Of a stretch of DNA of 64,000 bases, positions 53,301 through 59,932 are shown piece after piece (position 1 is the stretch's first letter; every line of letters begins with the position of its first letter). The DNA lies in the NCBI RefSeq assembly GCF_001905095.1, contig NZ_LWLS01000072.1:186001-250000 (forward strand), written 5' to 3'. The translations under genes and the position numbers were made by a program. The notes beneath the pieces are model-generated. The model saw nothing but the letters and a program-made list of their open reading frames with translations, ran no database searches and had not been told where the DNA came from. This stretch comes from Micromonospora sp. CB01531 (GTDB lineage Bacteria > Actinomycetota > Actinomycetes > Mycobacteriales > Micromonosporaceae).

Positions 53301-53409
53301 CGGGCCGCTGGCGCTCGGCGTGGCGTACCGGCTCGCCAGGGTGCTTCGGGCCCCGGACATCGTGGCACTCACCCTGCGCCGCGCGGTCCCCATGTGGCAC
53401 GACGCCTGA
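50332..53409 (+). CDS. Membrane NACHT-family NTPase
   Basis: A 1025-residue protein. Two N-terminal hydrophobic segments (about 7-22, 32-52) precede a STAND NTPase of the NACHT type. Walker A is GPPGSGKS, Walker B VVPVLDGLDELPEDR, and RFVLTCRSAVYE is the sensor-like region. Residues about 420-660 contain six or more membrane segments. The C-terminal ~370 residues are helical with no repeats I can name. STAND NTPases act as signalling or immune switches; this membrane-embedded version has no obvious effector. GTG 50332 is chosen (another GTG at 50344). It follows the ECF42 gene by 85 bases. Confidence 0.78.
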   Translation: MRRGVWKWSLVTVVTLLGAGGTAWVWLRYDFEKVNWLWGVVAGVIAVYVVVDQLFAGREAAPPTAWVHRRAAADELAELIRREPTEQTLLRAVDEPYPLPVAWHNAPERLMPSWRSIGRSADAGPVDLAGRDGALWECYRSVPSGRLLVLGPPGSGKSIIALRLVRQFATRRDPEAPIPVLLPVDSWDPGAEGFHDWLADRITRRYPYLAGGHPRREAVVRDLLLADLVVPVLDGLDELPEDRLSACLEELNELPTQRFVLTCRSAVYETYLIQGERLRATAVVTLAPLTAAQVGRYLRDAAPLHQVGNWSTVADRLDADPELAAALSTPLLVALARTAFDQPGTDPRELLPLAAERGRRSVEDEVLSRAVDAALRSRRGGQGLRRWEPDRSRRYLAQLASHLESLDSREFRWWQLPVALPRPFWVAFDGLRAAVAAWIALSPVGEALGALVAVTGHAQVRELLHGVTARPSLLVVLAALAAAVRSALRDDPHHGVPPVRPVFTGGFRALLEGLVAGLVGGAFWGALTWPLFVAIGPPPRLGTLLGAVPAVTHWSVPTQCALAVGVGWCGFTVVRSALRVDLSVPAAELSALSPAGTLRADRAATIAALPLTAVRAVALWFLGLAALWLAGLSDFPPPVAQGYAGLGLGLGWWLYRRGGSAWFRFGVARFVLAARNRLPYHLLAFLDHADAVGLLRHGAGAYRFRHGRLQARLAAGSVAGRRGSRLREDFAVELAGAGYWPEAFQTLAGVADTRAANIGLDDDRTGVALRRAVLVGAAAGHWSGLADLLAQLPAPPATGAARTPVEEQRRVIAELVGRDAPVRELLAAADELAAREERSGRPEPATAELQAVLRYAAGDVAARDACERLVDAVRSAGLDAEWSAPLAAGLLAGLTLAEGQPTEAVAICRYDLYFADLLPAGSDLLPLVETWRWSAAVLRRVTDERAETLRRIRVAVSAERGRGNRPVLTRREFAEIGLHACHRLIGHPMFGPLALGVAYRLARVLRAPDIVALTLRRAVPMWHDA

Positions 53410-53479
53410 CGGTCCCACGCGGCGCTGCTTCGGCAGGAAAACCCGATGTCAAAAACGTGATTTAGACTTCCACTACGAG

Positions 53480-53485
53480 TACAGT
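53480..53485 (+). promoter_or_regulatory. -10 box of a probable leaderless promoter
   Basis: TACAGT ends six bases before the GTG start at 53492, in a locally AT-rich stretch, with no ribosome site. Confidence 0.5.
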
Positions 53486-53491
53486 GGTGCG

Positions 53492-54202
53492 GTGCCCAAC
53501 GGAGTGCAGGCCCAGGTGCCGGTGCTGTACGTCGCGGACGCCGATGCCGCGCGACGGTTCTACGAGGTCTTCGGCTACGCCGAGCTGCGCACCGGGGGCG
53601 ACGGTGAGTCCCGCTGGTCCTATCTGCAGTGCGGGGAGCTGACCCTGCTGCTGGCCGCGATCACGCCCCGCCTGGTCACCGTCGAGTTGCCCCTGCTCAT
53701 CTACCTCTACGTCGACGACCTCACCGCCACGATCGACCGGCTGACCGCCGCCGGGTACGCCGTCGAGCGGTCCGGGTATCCGGAGCACGCCCCCGGCGGT
53801 GAGTGCCGCACCACCGACCCGGACGGCAACGTGGTCCTGTTCGGGCAGCGGCGGGCGGTCCCCGAGCAGGCCCGCAGCCCGGAGGCCGACAAAGAGGTCC
53901 GGTTCTCGCTGATCCGCGAGGCCGCCGAGCGGGTCCGACAGCACGGCGGCGCGCCGGCCCGCTGCCAGATCGGCGGCCCACGCGGCGAGGCGTGCCCGGA
54001 GCCGGCCGAGGTGAAGCTCGCCGACTCGTGGGGCGACACCGTGTGGGGCTGCCTGGCGCACGCCGACGAGACCCTGCTCAACGCCCGTGGCGCGTTCCTG
54101 GCCAACGAGGACGGGCAGGGACTGGGCGCGTTCCTGCGCAACCGGCAGGCGAGCCCGACAGCGCGGACCGGAGCGGCGCGACGTCAGCGCCGCCCGTCCT
54201 GA
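53492..54202 (+). CDS. VOC-family protein with a C-terminal extension
   Basis: A 236-residue protein. Residues 1-125 form a glyoxalase/bleomycin-resistance (VOC) domain (VPVLYVADADAARRFYE, LPLLIYLYVDDLTATIDRL, RTTDPDGNVVLFGQR). From about 140 a separate conserved-looking module has two Cys (CQIGGPRGEACPEPAEVKLA) and DTVWGCLAHADETLLN. Function unknown; VOC proteins bind small molecules or act as metalloenzymes. Probably leaderless. The last 19 bases overlap the convergent gene at 54184. Confidence 0.8.
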   Translation: MPNGVQAQVPVLYVADADAARRFYEVFGYAELRTGGDGESRWSYLQCGELTLLLAAITPRLVTVELPLLIYLYVDDLTATIDRLTAAGYAVERSGYPEHAPGGECRTTDPDGNVVLFGQRRAVPEQARSPEADKEVRFSLIREAAERVRQHGGAPARCQIGGPRGEACPEPAEVKLADSWGDTVWGCLAHADETLLNARGAFLANEDGQGLGAFLRNRQASPTARTGAARRQRRPS

Positions 54203-55212
54203 CCTCGTTCCGGCGTCGTCCCCTCGGCGGGCGTTGCCTTCGGATCGGTCCCCTCGCTTGACGTCGCCTTCGAGGCGGCCTCGGTCGATGTCGCCTTCGC
54301 GGTGGCGTCGCCGGACGTCGCCTTCGGTGCGTCGCCCGAGGGGTCTCGATCGGGGCCGGCTGCCTGCTGCGGGACGATGGGGATGGCAGTGAACGGCTCG
54401 AAGATCTGGTCGAAGTTCCGCCGGTCCCGCAGGAGTTCCGCGCTCCACTGGGCGGCAGCCCGCTGCTCCGCGGCCATGTGCCGGCGCGCCCGGGACAACT
54501 CCTCGTTGATCGCCTCCGCCTCCTCGCCGCCTGGGGGATCGTCGAGCATTTCGTCGAGGATCGTCATCCACCGCCGGTTCAGGTCCTCGGCGTACCGGGC
54601 CCGAGCCAGGTAAAGCTCGTACTCGCACTCCAGTTCGATCATGCGGTCCCAGTGCGGCCGCAGCGTCTGCAGGACCCGGTCGTCGTGGCGAACCCACCAC
54701 ACCTCCGGCCGGCACTGGACCGTCACACGGCCGCGCGTGTAGCGCCACAGCTTCGGATCCTGCCCGGTCAGGGCCTTCTGCAGGGCCGCCTCGAGGTCCC
54801 CCGCCCGGTGCGGGGCGAAGTCGCGCGCGCAGTCCGCGGCCGCACGCCGCAACTGCTGAATCACCTTGGGCGTGAAATGGCGCACGTACCAGATCGGCAC
54901 CTCGGGCCGCTCGCCCGTGATCGACCAGGTGAGCACGGCCCGGACGGTGAACGTGAACACGTGCCCCTTGGCCGCGACGACGATCGGGTAGGACAGCTCC
55001 CGGTGCTCGTGCGTCTCATCGGAAGAGGGAGACGGCACGTCCCCGTCCGCCGCCGCCCACAACCTCTGCAGCGCCGGAAGCAGCCGCGCCCACGTGGTAC
55101 GCACGCCCGCCTTCAGCCGGGGGCCGGCCCACCCGGCCCAGTCTCGACCCCGGTCGATCCACGGTGGCCGCCGGTCCGGCGAGGGCGCCTTCCCGCCCGA
55201 CGCGTCGGTCAT
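54184..55212 (-). CDS. Uncharacterised protein with Thr/Ala-rich repeat tail
   Basis: A 342-residue soluble protein I do not recognise. The middle (about 60-200) is a mixed fold with FTFTVRAVLTWSIT, VPIWYVRHFTPKVIQQLRR and WRYTRGRVTVQCRPEVWW. A charged helical, probably coiled segment follows (200-285). The C-terminus (about 300-340) carries four KAT-type repeats. The pattern in the middle is reminiscent of proteins that sit on membranes or filaments, but this is speculative. ATG 55212 follows AGGAGGGGTGAG. The 3' end overlaps the VOC gene. Confidence 0.7.
   Translation of the reverse strand: MTDASGGKAPSPDRRPPWIDRGRDWAGWAGPRLKAGVRTTWARLLPALQRLWAAADGDVPSPSSDETHEHRELSYPIVVAAKGHVFTFTVRAVLTWSITGERPEVPIWYVRHFTPKVIQQLRRAAADCARDFAPHRAGDLEAALQKALTGQDPKLWRYTRGRVTVQCRPEVWWVRHDDRVLQTLRPHWDRMIELECEYELYLARARYAEDLNRRWMTILDEMLDDPPGGEEAEAINEELSRARRHMAAEQRAAAQWSAELLRDRRNFDQIFEPFTAIPIVPQQAAGPDRDPSGDAPKATSGDATAKATSTEAASKATSSEGTDPKATPAEGTTPERGQDGRR
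54231..54326 (-). repeat. 27-base tandem repeat in coding sequence
   Basis: Copies of GACGTCGCCTTCG or close variants start at about 54231, 54260, 54287 and 54314, a period of 27 bases in the last three. They encode the nine-residue KAT[S/P]... units at the C-terminus of the repeat-tail protein. Confidence 0.65.
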
Positions 55213-55550
55213 CTCACCCCTCCTGAGCACGTGCCACCGTCCGGCGGTCGGTCGAGGGGTGTCGCGCCGCTCTGCCGGCCCACGCTAACAACCCGGAGAC
55301 GCCGGCCCCGGCAGCCGCGCGGCGCCGAGCGTGAAGCGGCCCGCTGTGACGGGCAAGGGTGCGTCGTCCTCCGGCTCCGATCCCAGATCTCGTCGGGCAT
55401 GGCCAGCCACTCGAAGCCGCCGAACTCGCGGCGCTTTCCCGCTTGACCACGGCCCCAAGGGCGGCGTTCACCGTCGCCTTCTTCGTCGTGGTGCCAGCGC
55501 CGTTGATATCCGCGCCCTCGTGGCGCGTCGGTGAGTGGCGGCGCGACAGA
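55213..55550. other. Intergenic region, no supported gene
   Basis: 338 bases between the repeat-tail gene and the small WLTGY gene. Read on the reverse strand, one frame gives REFGGFEWLAMPDEIWD around 55370-55440, which resembles a real protein piece but has no start, stop context or length. It may be a gene remnant. Confidence 0.35.
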
Positions 55551-55856
55551 TCACCTGGCTTGTGCCGGTGAACAGGGACAACGGGGCAATCTGTTCGGGA
55601 AGCGGATGCACCGGGGTGCCGGACTGCCGTCGAGGGGTGCGGTGGCGCGGCGGAGGCCGGCGAGTTGGACGTAGATCTCCCGCTTGGCGGTCGCGTTGCC
55701 GCGCCGGTTGATGACGTAGCCGGTCAGCCAGACCCAGCCGGCGTACGTCGGGCGGTCGCAGACCGACACGACGCGGAAGGTCAGGGCGCAGCCGCCGGCG
55801 AACTGCACCGAGGCGCGGCCGTCGATCCGCAGCAGGTCGCCAGGTTCTGGCCGCAC
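55551..55856 (-). CDS. Small WLTGY-type protein of accessory regions
   Basis: A 101-residue protein of unknown function with EPGDLLRIDGRASV, LTFRVVSVCDRPTYAGWVWLTGYV and REIYVQLAGLRR. It looks like a small beta-rich domain. I recall this pattern from actinomycete integrative-element neighbourhoods, but cannot confirm it here. GTG 55856 is preferred; it starts 2 bases after the DivIVA-like gene ends, so the two are coupled. An upstream GTG at 55886 is the alternative. Confidence 0.6.
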   Translation of the reverse strand: MRPEPGDLLRIDGRASVQFAGGCALTFRVVSVCDRPTYAGWVWLTGYVINRRGNATAKREIYVQLAGLRRATAPLDGSPAPRCIRFPNRLPRCPCSPAQAR

Positions 55857-55858
55857 CG

Positions 55859-56134
55859 CTACCAGTGGCCCTCGTTGGGCCGGCACTCCCGGGCGTGCAT
55901 GGTCTGCCAGTCGCGCAGCGCCCGCTTGAGCCGGTCGTTCTCCTCGCTCAGCCGGCGGATCTGCCCGTGCAGGTCGGTCAGCTCGTCGGCGAGCTGGGCC
56001 TGGAACTCACGTACCTGATCGGGGTCGGCGCCACGGCGACGCGGGTCGAACGTGTGGGTCCGCACCTCGTGCGGGGTCAACCGGGCCGGCTGGCCGGTCC
56101 CGTAGAGCTGGCCACCTCGATACACCTGGGCCAC
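55859..56134 (-). CDS. DivIVA-domain protein, short
   Basis: A 91-residue protein. LTPHEVRTHTFDPRRRGADP is the N-terminal DivIVA-type signature and is followed by a coiled coil (about 40-80; EFQAQLADELTDLHGQIRRL, then EENDRLKRAL). It is far shorter than cell-division DivIVA/Wag31, so it is probably a specialised relative of the type seen in accessory elements. GTG 56134 follows GGAAAGGAC. Divergent from the GntR regulator. Confidence 0.75.
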   Translation of the reverse strand: MAQVYRGGQLYGTGQPARLTPHEVRTHTFDPRRRGADPDQVREFQAQLADELTDLHGQIRRLSEENDRLKRALRDWQTMHARECRPNEGHW

Positions 56135-56452
56135 GTCAGTCCTTTCCAGAACACGCGGGAGCGCGGAGGTCAGTGCGGTGGGTCTGGAAGGGTGGGCCGT
56201 CCGCACGCCGGCCGCGGGCGGCCCGCCCGGCTCCGCCGCCGCAGCTCTGATCAGCGGTACGACAGCGGAGCAGTCCGATGGGTCGGGACGGGCACGCGCA
56301 CCCGCCCCGACCAGGGGGATGCCTCTGCTCCTTGTTGCCACGCAAGGGGAGAGGCGGTTCTCAACTTAGCTGTCCCAGTCGTCTGAGTCAAACGATGAGT
56401 TGTTGTGAGGTGTCGTTGCGTGATCGAATTGGCATGCCACGCAGGGGGAGTC
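56135..56452. other. Divergent promoter region of the accessory block
   Basis: 318 bases between the DivIVA-like and GntR genes with no supported gene. The right half (about 56360-56420) is AT-richer and probably holds the GntR promoter. Confidence 0.4.
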
Positions 56453-56692
56453 ATGCCGATCACCGCCGACTACATCCGCATCGCCGACGAAATCGTCGCC
56501 GACATCAGAGCCAACAAGCTCAAGCCGGGAGACAAGCTGCCCTCGATCGCGCAGCTCGCCGCGATGCACGAGGTCAGCCCGTCAACCGTCAAGCAGGTAT
56601 ACGTGCGGCTCGAAGCGCTGCGAGTTATCTGGCGCCACCAAGGCAAAGGCATCTTCGTCAACGACCCCAGGCTCTGGATGCGCGAGCCCTGA
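56453..56692 (+). CDS. Short GntR-family regulator (DNA-binding domain only)
   Basis: A 79-residue winged-helix protein: YIRIADEIVADIRANKLKPG, DKLPSIAQLAAMHEVSPSTV and LEALRVIWRHQGKGIFVNDP, a complete GntR DNA-binding domain. There is no effector domain, as in small regulators of mobile elements. ATG 56453 follows GGGGGAGTC. It lies 72 bases upstream of the HNH endonuclease. A remnant of a second, related GntR C-terminus follows the endonuclease at 57777. Confidence 0.85.
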   Translation: MPITADYIRIADEIVADIRANKLKPGDKLPSIAQLAAMHEVSPSTVKQVYVRLEALRVIWRHQGKGIFVNDPRLWMREP

Positions 56693-56764
56693 AACTTGCG
56701 CCTTCCGGGGTGGCGGCCGATCAGGGGGTGGCGACGAGATCAAATCAGGTGCACCCTTACCGGT

Positions 56765-57700
56765 GTGAAGACCTTCGTCGGCGTGACGGACGAGAAGTGG
56801 TATCGGTTTCTGGCCGCGCGTCCCGGCCTGACAGAGGTCAACTTCTGGCGGCCCTCCGGCGGGAGCTTCCGTGCTCTCACGCCCGGTGAGCCCTTCTTCT
56901 TCAAGGCGCACTACCCGCTCAACCGAATAGTCGGCGGAGGCTTCTTCAGCGGCTTCACTCAGTTGAGGATTTCCGAGGCGTGGGAGCTATTCGGTGTGGC
57001 CAACGGCGTCGCGAGCCTCGATGAGATGCGCCGCAGCGTCGGCCGGTACCGAAAGCAGCCGATCGGACTCGACGAAGACCCGATCATCGGCTGCATCTTC
57101 GTTCGGGATACTGTCTATTTCCCCGATGATTCGACGGCCGACCCGCCTCCGGGGTTCGCGTCTAATGTGGTGCAGGGGAAAACGTATGATCTTGCTGATC
57201 GGTCCGTGGCCGGGTATTTCGAGCCTCTGCTGCACCGCCTCCTAGGTGGTGTGACTGTGGAACTGGATCTTAGCGAGCCCTGGCATCGACACGGACCGGT
57301 GTACGGTGATTCCCGGCTCGTGCCGCAGCGTCTCGGCCAGCAGTCGTTTAAGGCGGTGGTCCTTGGTGTCTATGGGCGGCGCTGCGCGATCACTGGAAAC
57401 AAGGTTCAGCCGGTGCTGCAGGCAGCTCACATCCGGCCACTCCCTAACGGTGGAGAGCACCGCGTCGACAATGGACTGCTGCTCAAGTCAGACGTCCATA
57501 TCCTCTTCGACCGGGGGTACCTCGGCGTAGATCCGAAGCACCGGTTGCTGGTCAGCCCTCGGCTGCGTAGCGAATTTGGCAACGGTGACCAGTTCTACGC
57601 CATGGCCGGCACCACCATCGCAGTGCCGGAGCGGCGGCGTGACAGGCCCAATGCCGAATTCCTCGAGTGGCACCTGGACACCGTTTTCAAGGCTGCCTAA
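56765..57700 (+). CDS. HNH endonuclease with PUA/EVE-like N-terminal region
   Basis: A 311-residue protein. The C-terminal HNH_2-type nuclease (about 215-275) has RRCAITGNKVQPVLQAAHIR, PLPNGGEHRVDNGLLL and DVHILFDRGYL, with the expected His-Asn-His. The N-terminal ~180 residues include VNFWRPSGGSFRALTPGEPF and FFFKAHYP, which remind me of PUA/EVE-type readers of modified bases. If so, this could be a modification-dependent (type IV-like) restriction enzyme; that is inference. Codon use is less GC-biased than its neighbours, suggesting transfer. GTG 56765 is chosen; no clear ribosome site. Confidence 0.78.
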   Translation: MKTFVGVTDEKWYRFLAARPGLTEVNFWRPSGGSFRALTPGEPFFFKAHYPLNRIVGGGFFSGFTQLRISEAWELFGVANGVASLDEMRRSVGRYRKQPIGLDEDPIIGCIFVRDTVYFPDDSTADPPPGFASNVVQGKTYDLADRSVAGYFEPLLHRLLGGVTVELDLSEPWHRHGPVYGDSRLVPQRLGQQSFKAVVLGVYGRRCAITGNKVQPVLQAAHIRPLPNGGEHRVDNGLLLKSDVHILFDRGYLGVDPKHRLLVSPRLRSEFGNGDQFYAMAGTTIAVPERRRDRPNAEFLEWHLDTVFKAA

Positions 57701-57776
57701 CCCGCTCCTTGCTTCTGGGGTTCGCGAATCAGCTTAACGCTGCCTCCGGTGACTGGTTCGTGTTCGACTGCTCGTC

Positions 57777-57833
57777 ATGCCCGGCAACCCTTTCGTCGTC
57801 ACCGACCCGAAGGCCTGGATGCGCAAACCTTGA
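57777..57833 (+). pseudogene. 3' remnant of a second GntR-family gene
   Basis: The frame MPGNPFVVTDPKAWMRKP followed by TGA matches the end of the GntR protein at 56453 (GKGIFVNDPRLWMREP), and the DNA matches around CTGGATGCGC. Only the last ~15 codons remain. The endonuclease gene is therefore bracketed by a GntR gene and a GntR remnant. Confidence 0.6.
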
Positions 57834-57935
57834 CGGTCAGCTGGCGAACTGACGGGTAGCTGACAGTATCGACGGCGGTGCCGTTGAGTGTCGGACCCGG
57901 GCGGGAGACTGGTCCTCCCGCCGCCGGAGGTGCCC

Positions 57936-58643
57936 ATGCCCTACGTCAAGTCGCACACCAGAAGGGACGGCGCCCGGGTCCGGGCGCACTACCGGAAGCG
58001 CCGCCGTGCCGGATCGGCGTCGACTGCTCGTCGGCGTCGAGGGTCCCGATCGTCGGGCGTCAACCTGGGGGTCGGGCTCGCCGTCCTGGGGGCGGTGGCG
58101 CTGGTGGTCCTGATTGTCGACTTCGTCGGGCGGCACCCGTACTGGTCGGCGTTCGTGGTCGCCCTCGTCCTGATGGCGGTCGCGGCGGTGCTGGCGCTGA
58201 CGGTGCGGGAGCGCGGCCGCCAGCGAGCGGAGCAGGCGGAGCGGGACCGGCTGATCGCGGTGACCGACGTGATGAGCGGCGCGGCGTTCGAGCAGTGGTT
58301 CGCCCGCCTACTCGCCGGCTCGGGTTTCCGCCAGGTACGCGTCTGCGGCGGGTCGGGCGACCGGGGCGCGGACGTCACGGCAGTCGCCCCGGACGGCCGG
58401 CGGGTGGTGGCGCAGTGCAAGCGGCAGAGCGCCGGCAACCGGGTGGGAAGCGCGGCGATCCAGCGGTTTGCCGGCACCTGCCGGGAGATCCACGGCGGCG
58501 AACTCTGCATGATCGTGACCAACGGGTACTTCACCAACGGGGACGGCGTCCACCTTGCTCGCCGGCTCGGGATCAACCTGGTGGACCGGCAGTCTCTGGA
58601 GCTGTGGGCCTGGACCGGCCGTCCGCCCCGCGCCCTGGCCTGA
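57936..58643 (+). CDS. Membrane-anchored Mrr-type restriction endonuclease-like protein
   Basis: A 235-residue protein. A basic N-terminus (YVKSHTRRDGARVRAHYRKR) leads to two membrane helices (about 42-65 and 68-90). From about 112 a Mrr_cat domain follows. SGAAFEQWFARLLAGSGF supplies Glu119, GDRGADV Asp146 and VAQCKR the Gln160-x-Lys162 of the PD-(D/E)xK site. Such membrane nucleases are common in actinobacteria; whether they restrict foreign DNA is not settled. ATG 57936 follows GGAGGTGCCC. Confidence 0.82.
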   Translation: MPYVKSHTRRDGARVRAHYRKRRRAGSASTARRRRGSRSSGVNLGVGLAVLGAVALVVLIVDFVGRHPYWSAFVVALVLMAVAAVLALTVRERGRQRAEQAERDRLIAVTDVMSGAAFEQWFARLLAGSGFRQVRVCGGSGDRGADVTAVAPDGRRVVAQCKRQSAGNRVGSAAIQRFAGTCREIHGGELCMIVTNGYFTNGDGVHLARRLGINLVDRQSLELWAWTGRPPRALA

Positions 58644-58709
58644 CGGCGCCGGGCCACCCGTCGCGAGTGTCTGGCCCGTGGTCGATCATCAATCGTTCAC
58701 CGGCACGGT

Positions 58710-58722
58710 GGAAACGGTTTCC
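58710..58722. promoter_or_regulatory. Palindromic operator-like site
   Basis: GGAAACGGTTTCC is a perfect 13-base palindrome inside the imperfect CACGGTGGAAAC/GTTTCCGTG. It resembles LacI-family operators and lies about 95 bases before the RNase gene. A LacI-type gene is encoded at 61543. Confidence 0.45.
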
Positions 58723-58815
58723 GTGCGGGGGCTGTACGCCGGAGCGGATCACCGCCAGACTGGGGCCCGATCGGAGCTGATCGATGTCAAGTCGCCCCAG
58801 GACAGGGAGGATCCC

Positions 58816-59268
58816 TTGACCACGCTCGCGGCCCCACTGCCTTCCCCCGCTGCTCGCGTACGTCGTATCTTCGGCGCGTTCGCGCTGCTCACGGCCATGG
58901 TCGCCACCGCGCTCGTCGGCCCGTCGGTGGTGTCGCCCACCCTCGCCGACCCCGCTCAGGCGGCCGTCTACAGCTCCTGCACGATGACTCGCTGCGCGGA
59001 CGCCCGCACCGCGCGCTCCGGCTGGTCCGGCAAGGGCTTCCCGACCAGCCGGGGCTGGTACTCCTGGAGCGGCGGCCAGTGCAACTTCGCCGGTGGCCAG
59101 TTCTACAACCGTGAGGGCCAGCTTCCCGCCAACGCCACCTACTACGAATTCGACGTCCACCCGCGCGCCTGCGGCGCCGCGCGGGACGCGTACCGGATCG
59201 TGGTCAACAAGAGCACCGGCGTGACCTGGTTCTCGCCCGACCACTACGCGAACTTCTACCGGCTCTGA
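58816..59268 (+). CDS. Secreted guanyl-specific ribonuclease (Sa/N1-T1 family)
   Basis: A 150-residue exported RNase. The signal peptide spans about residues 1-50 (FGAFALLTAMVATALVG core; AQAA cleavage region). The catalytic domain has SGKGFPTSRGWYSWSGG, FYNREGQLP, YYEFDV (catalytic Glu111), DAYRIVVNKSTG (Arg127) and SPDHYANFY (His143), the RNase Sa/barnase pattern. Four cysteines could form two disulfides. TTG 58816 is preferred because GGGAGG precedes it. A barstar-type inhibitor is encoded 62 bases downstream. Confidence 0.9.
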   Translation: MTTLAAPLPSPAARVRRIFGAFALLTAMVATALVGPSVVSPTLADPAQAAVYSSCTMTRCADARTARSGWSGKGFPTSRGWYSWSGGQCNFAGGQFYNREGQLPANATYYEFDVHPRACGAARDAYRIVVNKSTGVTWFSPDHYANFYRL

Positions 59269-59330
59269 TCAGGGTGTCGCGGGTCGGGCCGTCCGCCGGC
59301 CCGACCCACGCGACCGCGAAGGAGATGCGG

Positions 59331-59783
59331 ATGGCGTCAGCGGCGGCGCACCCGCCGGCCTGGCTCACGTTCGACGCCGGGCCGGACGCCGAGCCTGCCG
59401 GGCCGGACGTCGAGCCTGCCGGGGTCGTCCTTGCCGGCGCGGTCGCCCGCACCCGGGCCGGCCTCTTCGACGCGCTGGCCACGGCCTTGCCCCTACCCGA
59501 CTACTTCGGACGCAACTGGGACGCGCTCGCCGACGTGCTGGCCGATCGGCTCGACACCGGTCCGCTGACGCTTGTCGTCCGGGACGCAGGGGAGTTGCTG
59601 GCCGAGGAGCCACCCGCGCAGCTCGGTGCTCTGCTCGACGTGCTCGGCGGGGTCGCCGCCATCGGGCACGCGCCACTGCGCGTGGTGCTGCGCGACCACC
59701 CGGACCGGCTGCCCGCGCTCCGGCACCGGATCGCCACCGCCATGGCCAACCGGGCTCCCGCTCAGCCACCGGACACCCACTGA
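59331..59783 (+). CDS. Barstar-family RNase inhibitor
   Basis: A 150-residue cytoplasmic protein. The barstar core is about residues 40-145, with GLFDALATALPLPDYFGRNW then DALADVLADRL, matching the inhibitor helix that plugs barnase-type active sites. The N-terminal ~35 residues are extra compared with 90-residue barstars. ATG 59331 is spaced correctly from AAGGAG; an ATG at 59325 is too close. It almost surely neutralises the RNase encoded just upstream. Confidence 0.9.
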   Translation: MASAAAHPPAWLTFDAGPDAEPAGPDVEPAGVVLAGAVARTRAGLFDALATALPLPDYFGRNWDALADVLADRLDTGPLTLVVRDAGELLAEEPPAQLGALLDVLGGVAAIGHAPLRVVLRDHPDRLPALRHRIATAMANRAPAQPPDTH

Positions 59784-59932
59784 CCGGGCCCGCCCTACGG
59801 CGCCCCCGTGCCCGCCCCATGCCGCCCGCCGACGGGCGCGCCAGCCGGGCGGTGCCGGACAAGCCCCTACTTCAGGGAAAGAATGGCCTCCGGGTACGAG
59901 ATGAGAACACTTTCCGTGAATCTGTGCGGACG

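Noticed and set aside
55331..55571. Several short open frames in the 55.2-55.6 kb gap, and a reverse-strand peptide REFGGFEWLAMPDEIWD
   Set aside because: No start, length or conserved context. The peptide could be a gene remnant, but the evidence is too thin to list it as one.
54184..58643. An intact integrative element (AICE) carrying the accessory genes
   Set aside because: DivIVA-like, GntR and nuclease genes fit such elements, but no integrase, Rep/Tra gene, tRNA or attachment repeats can be seen.
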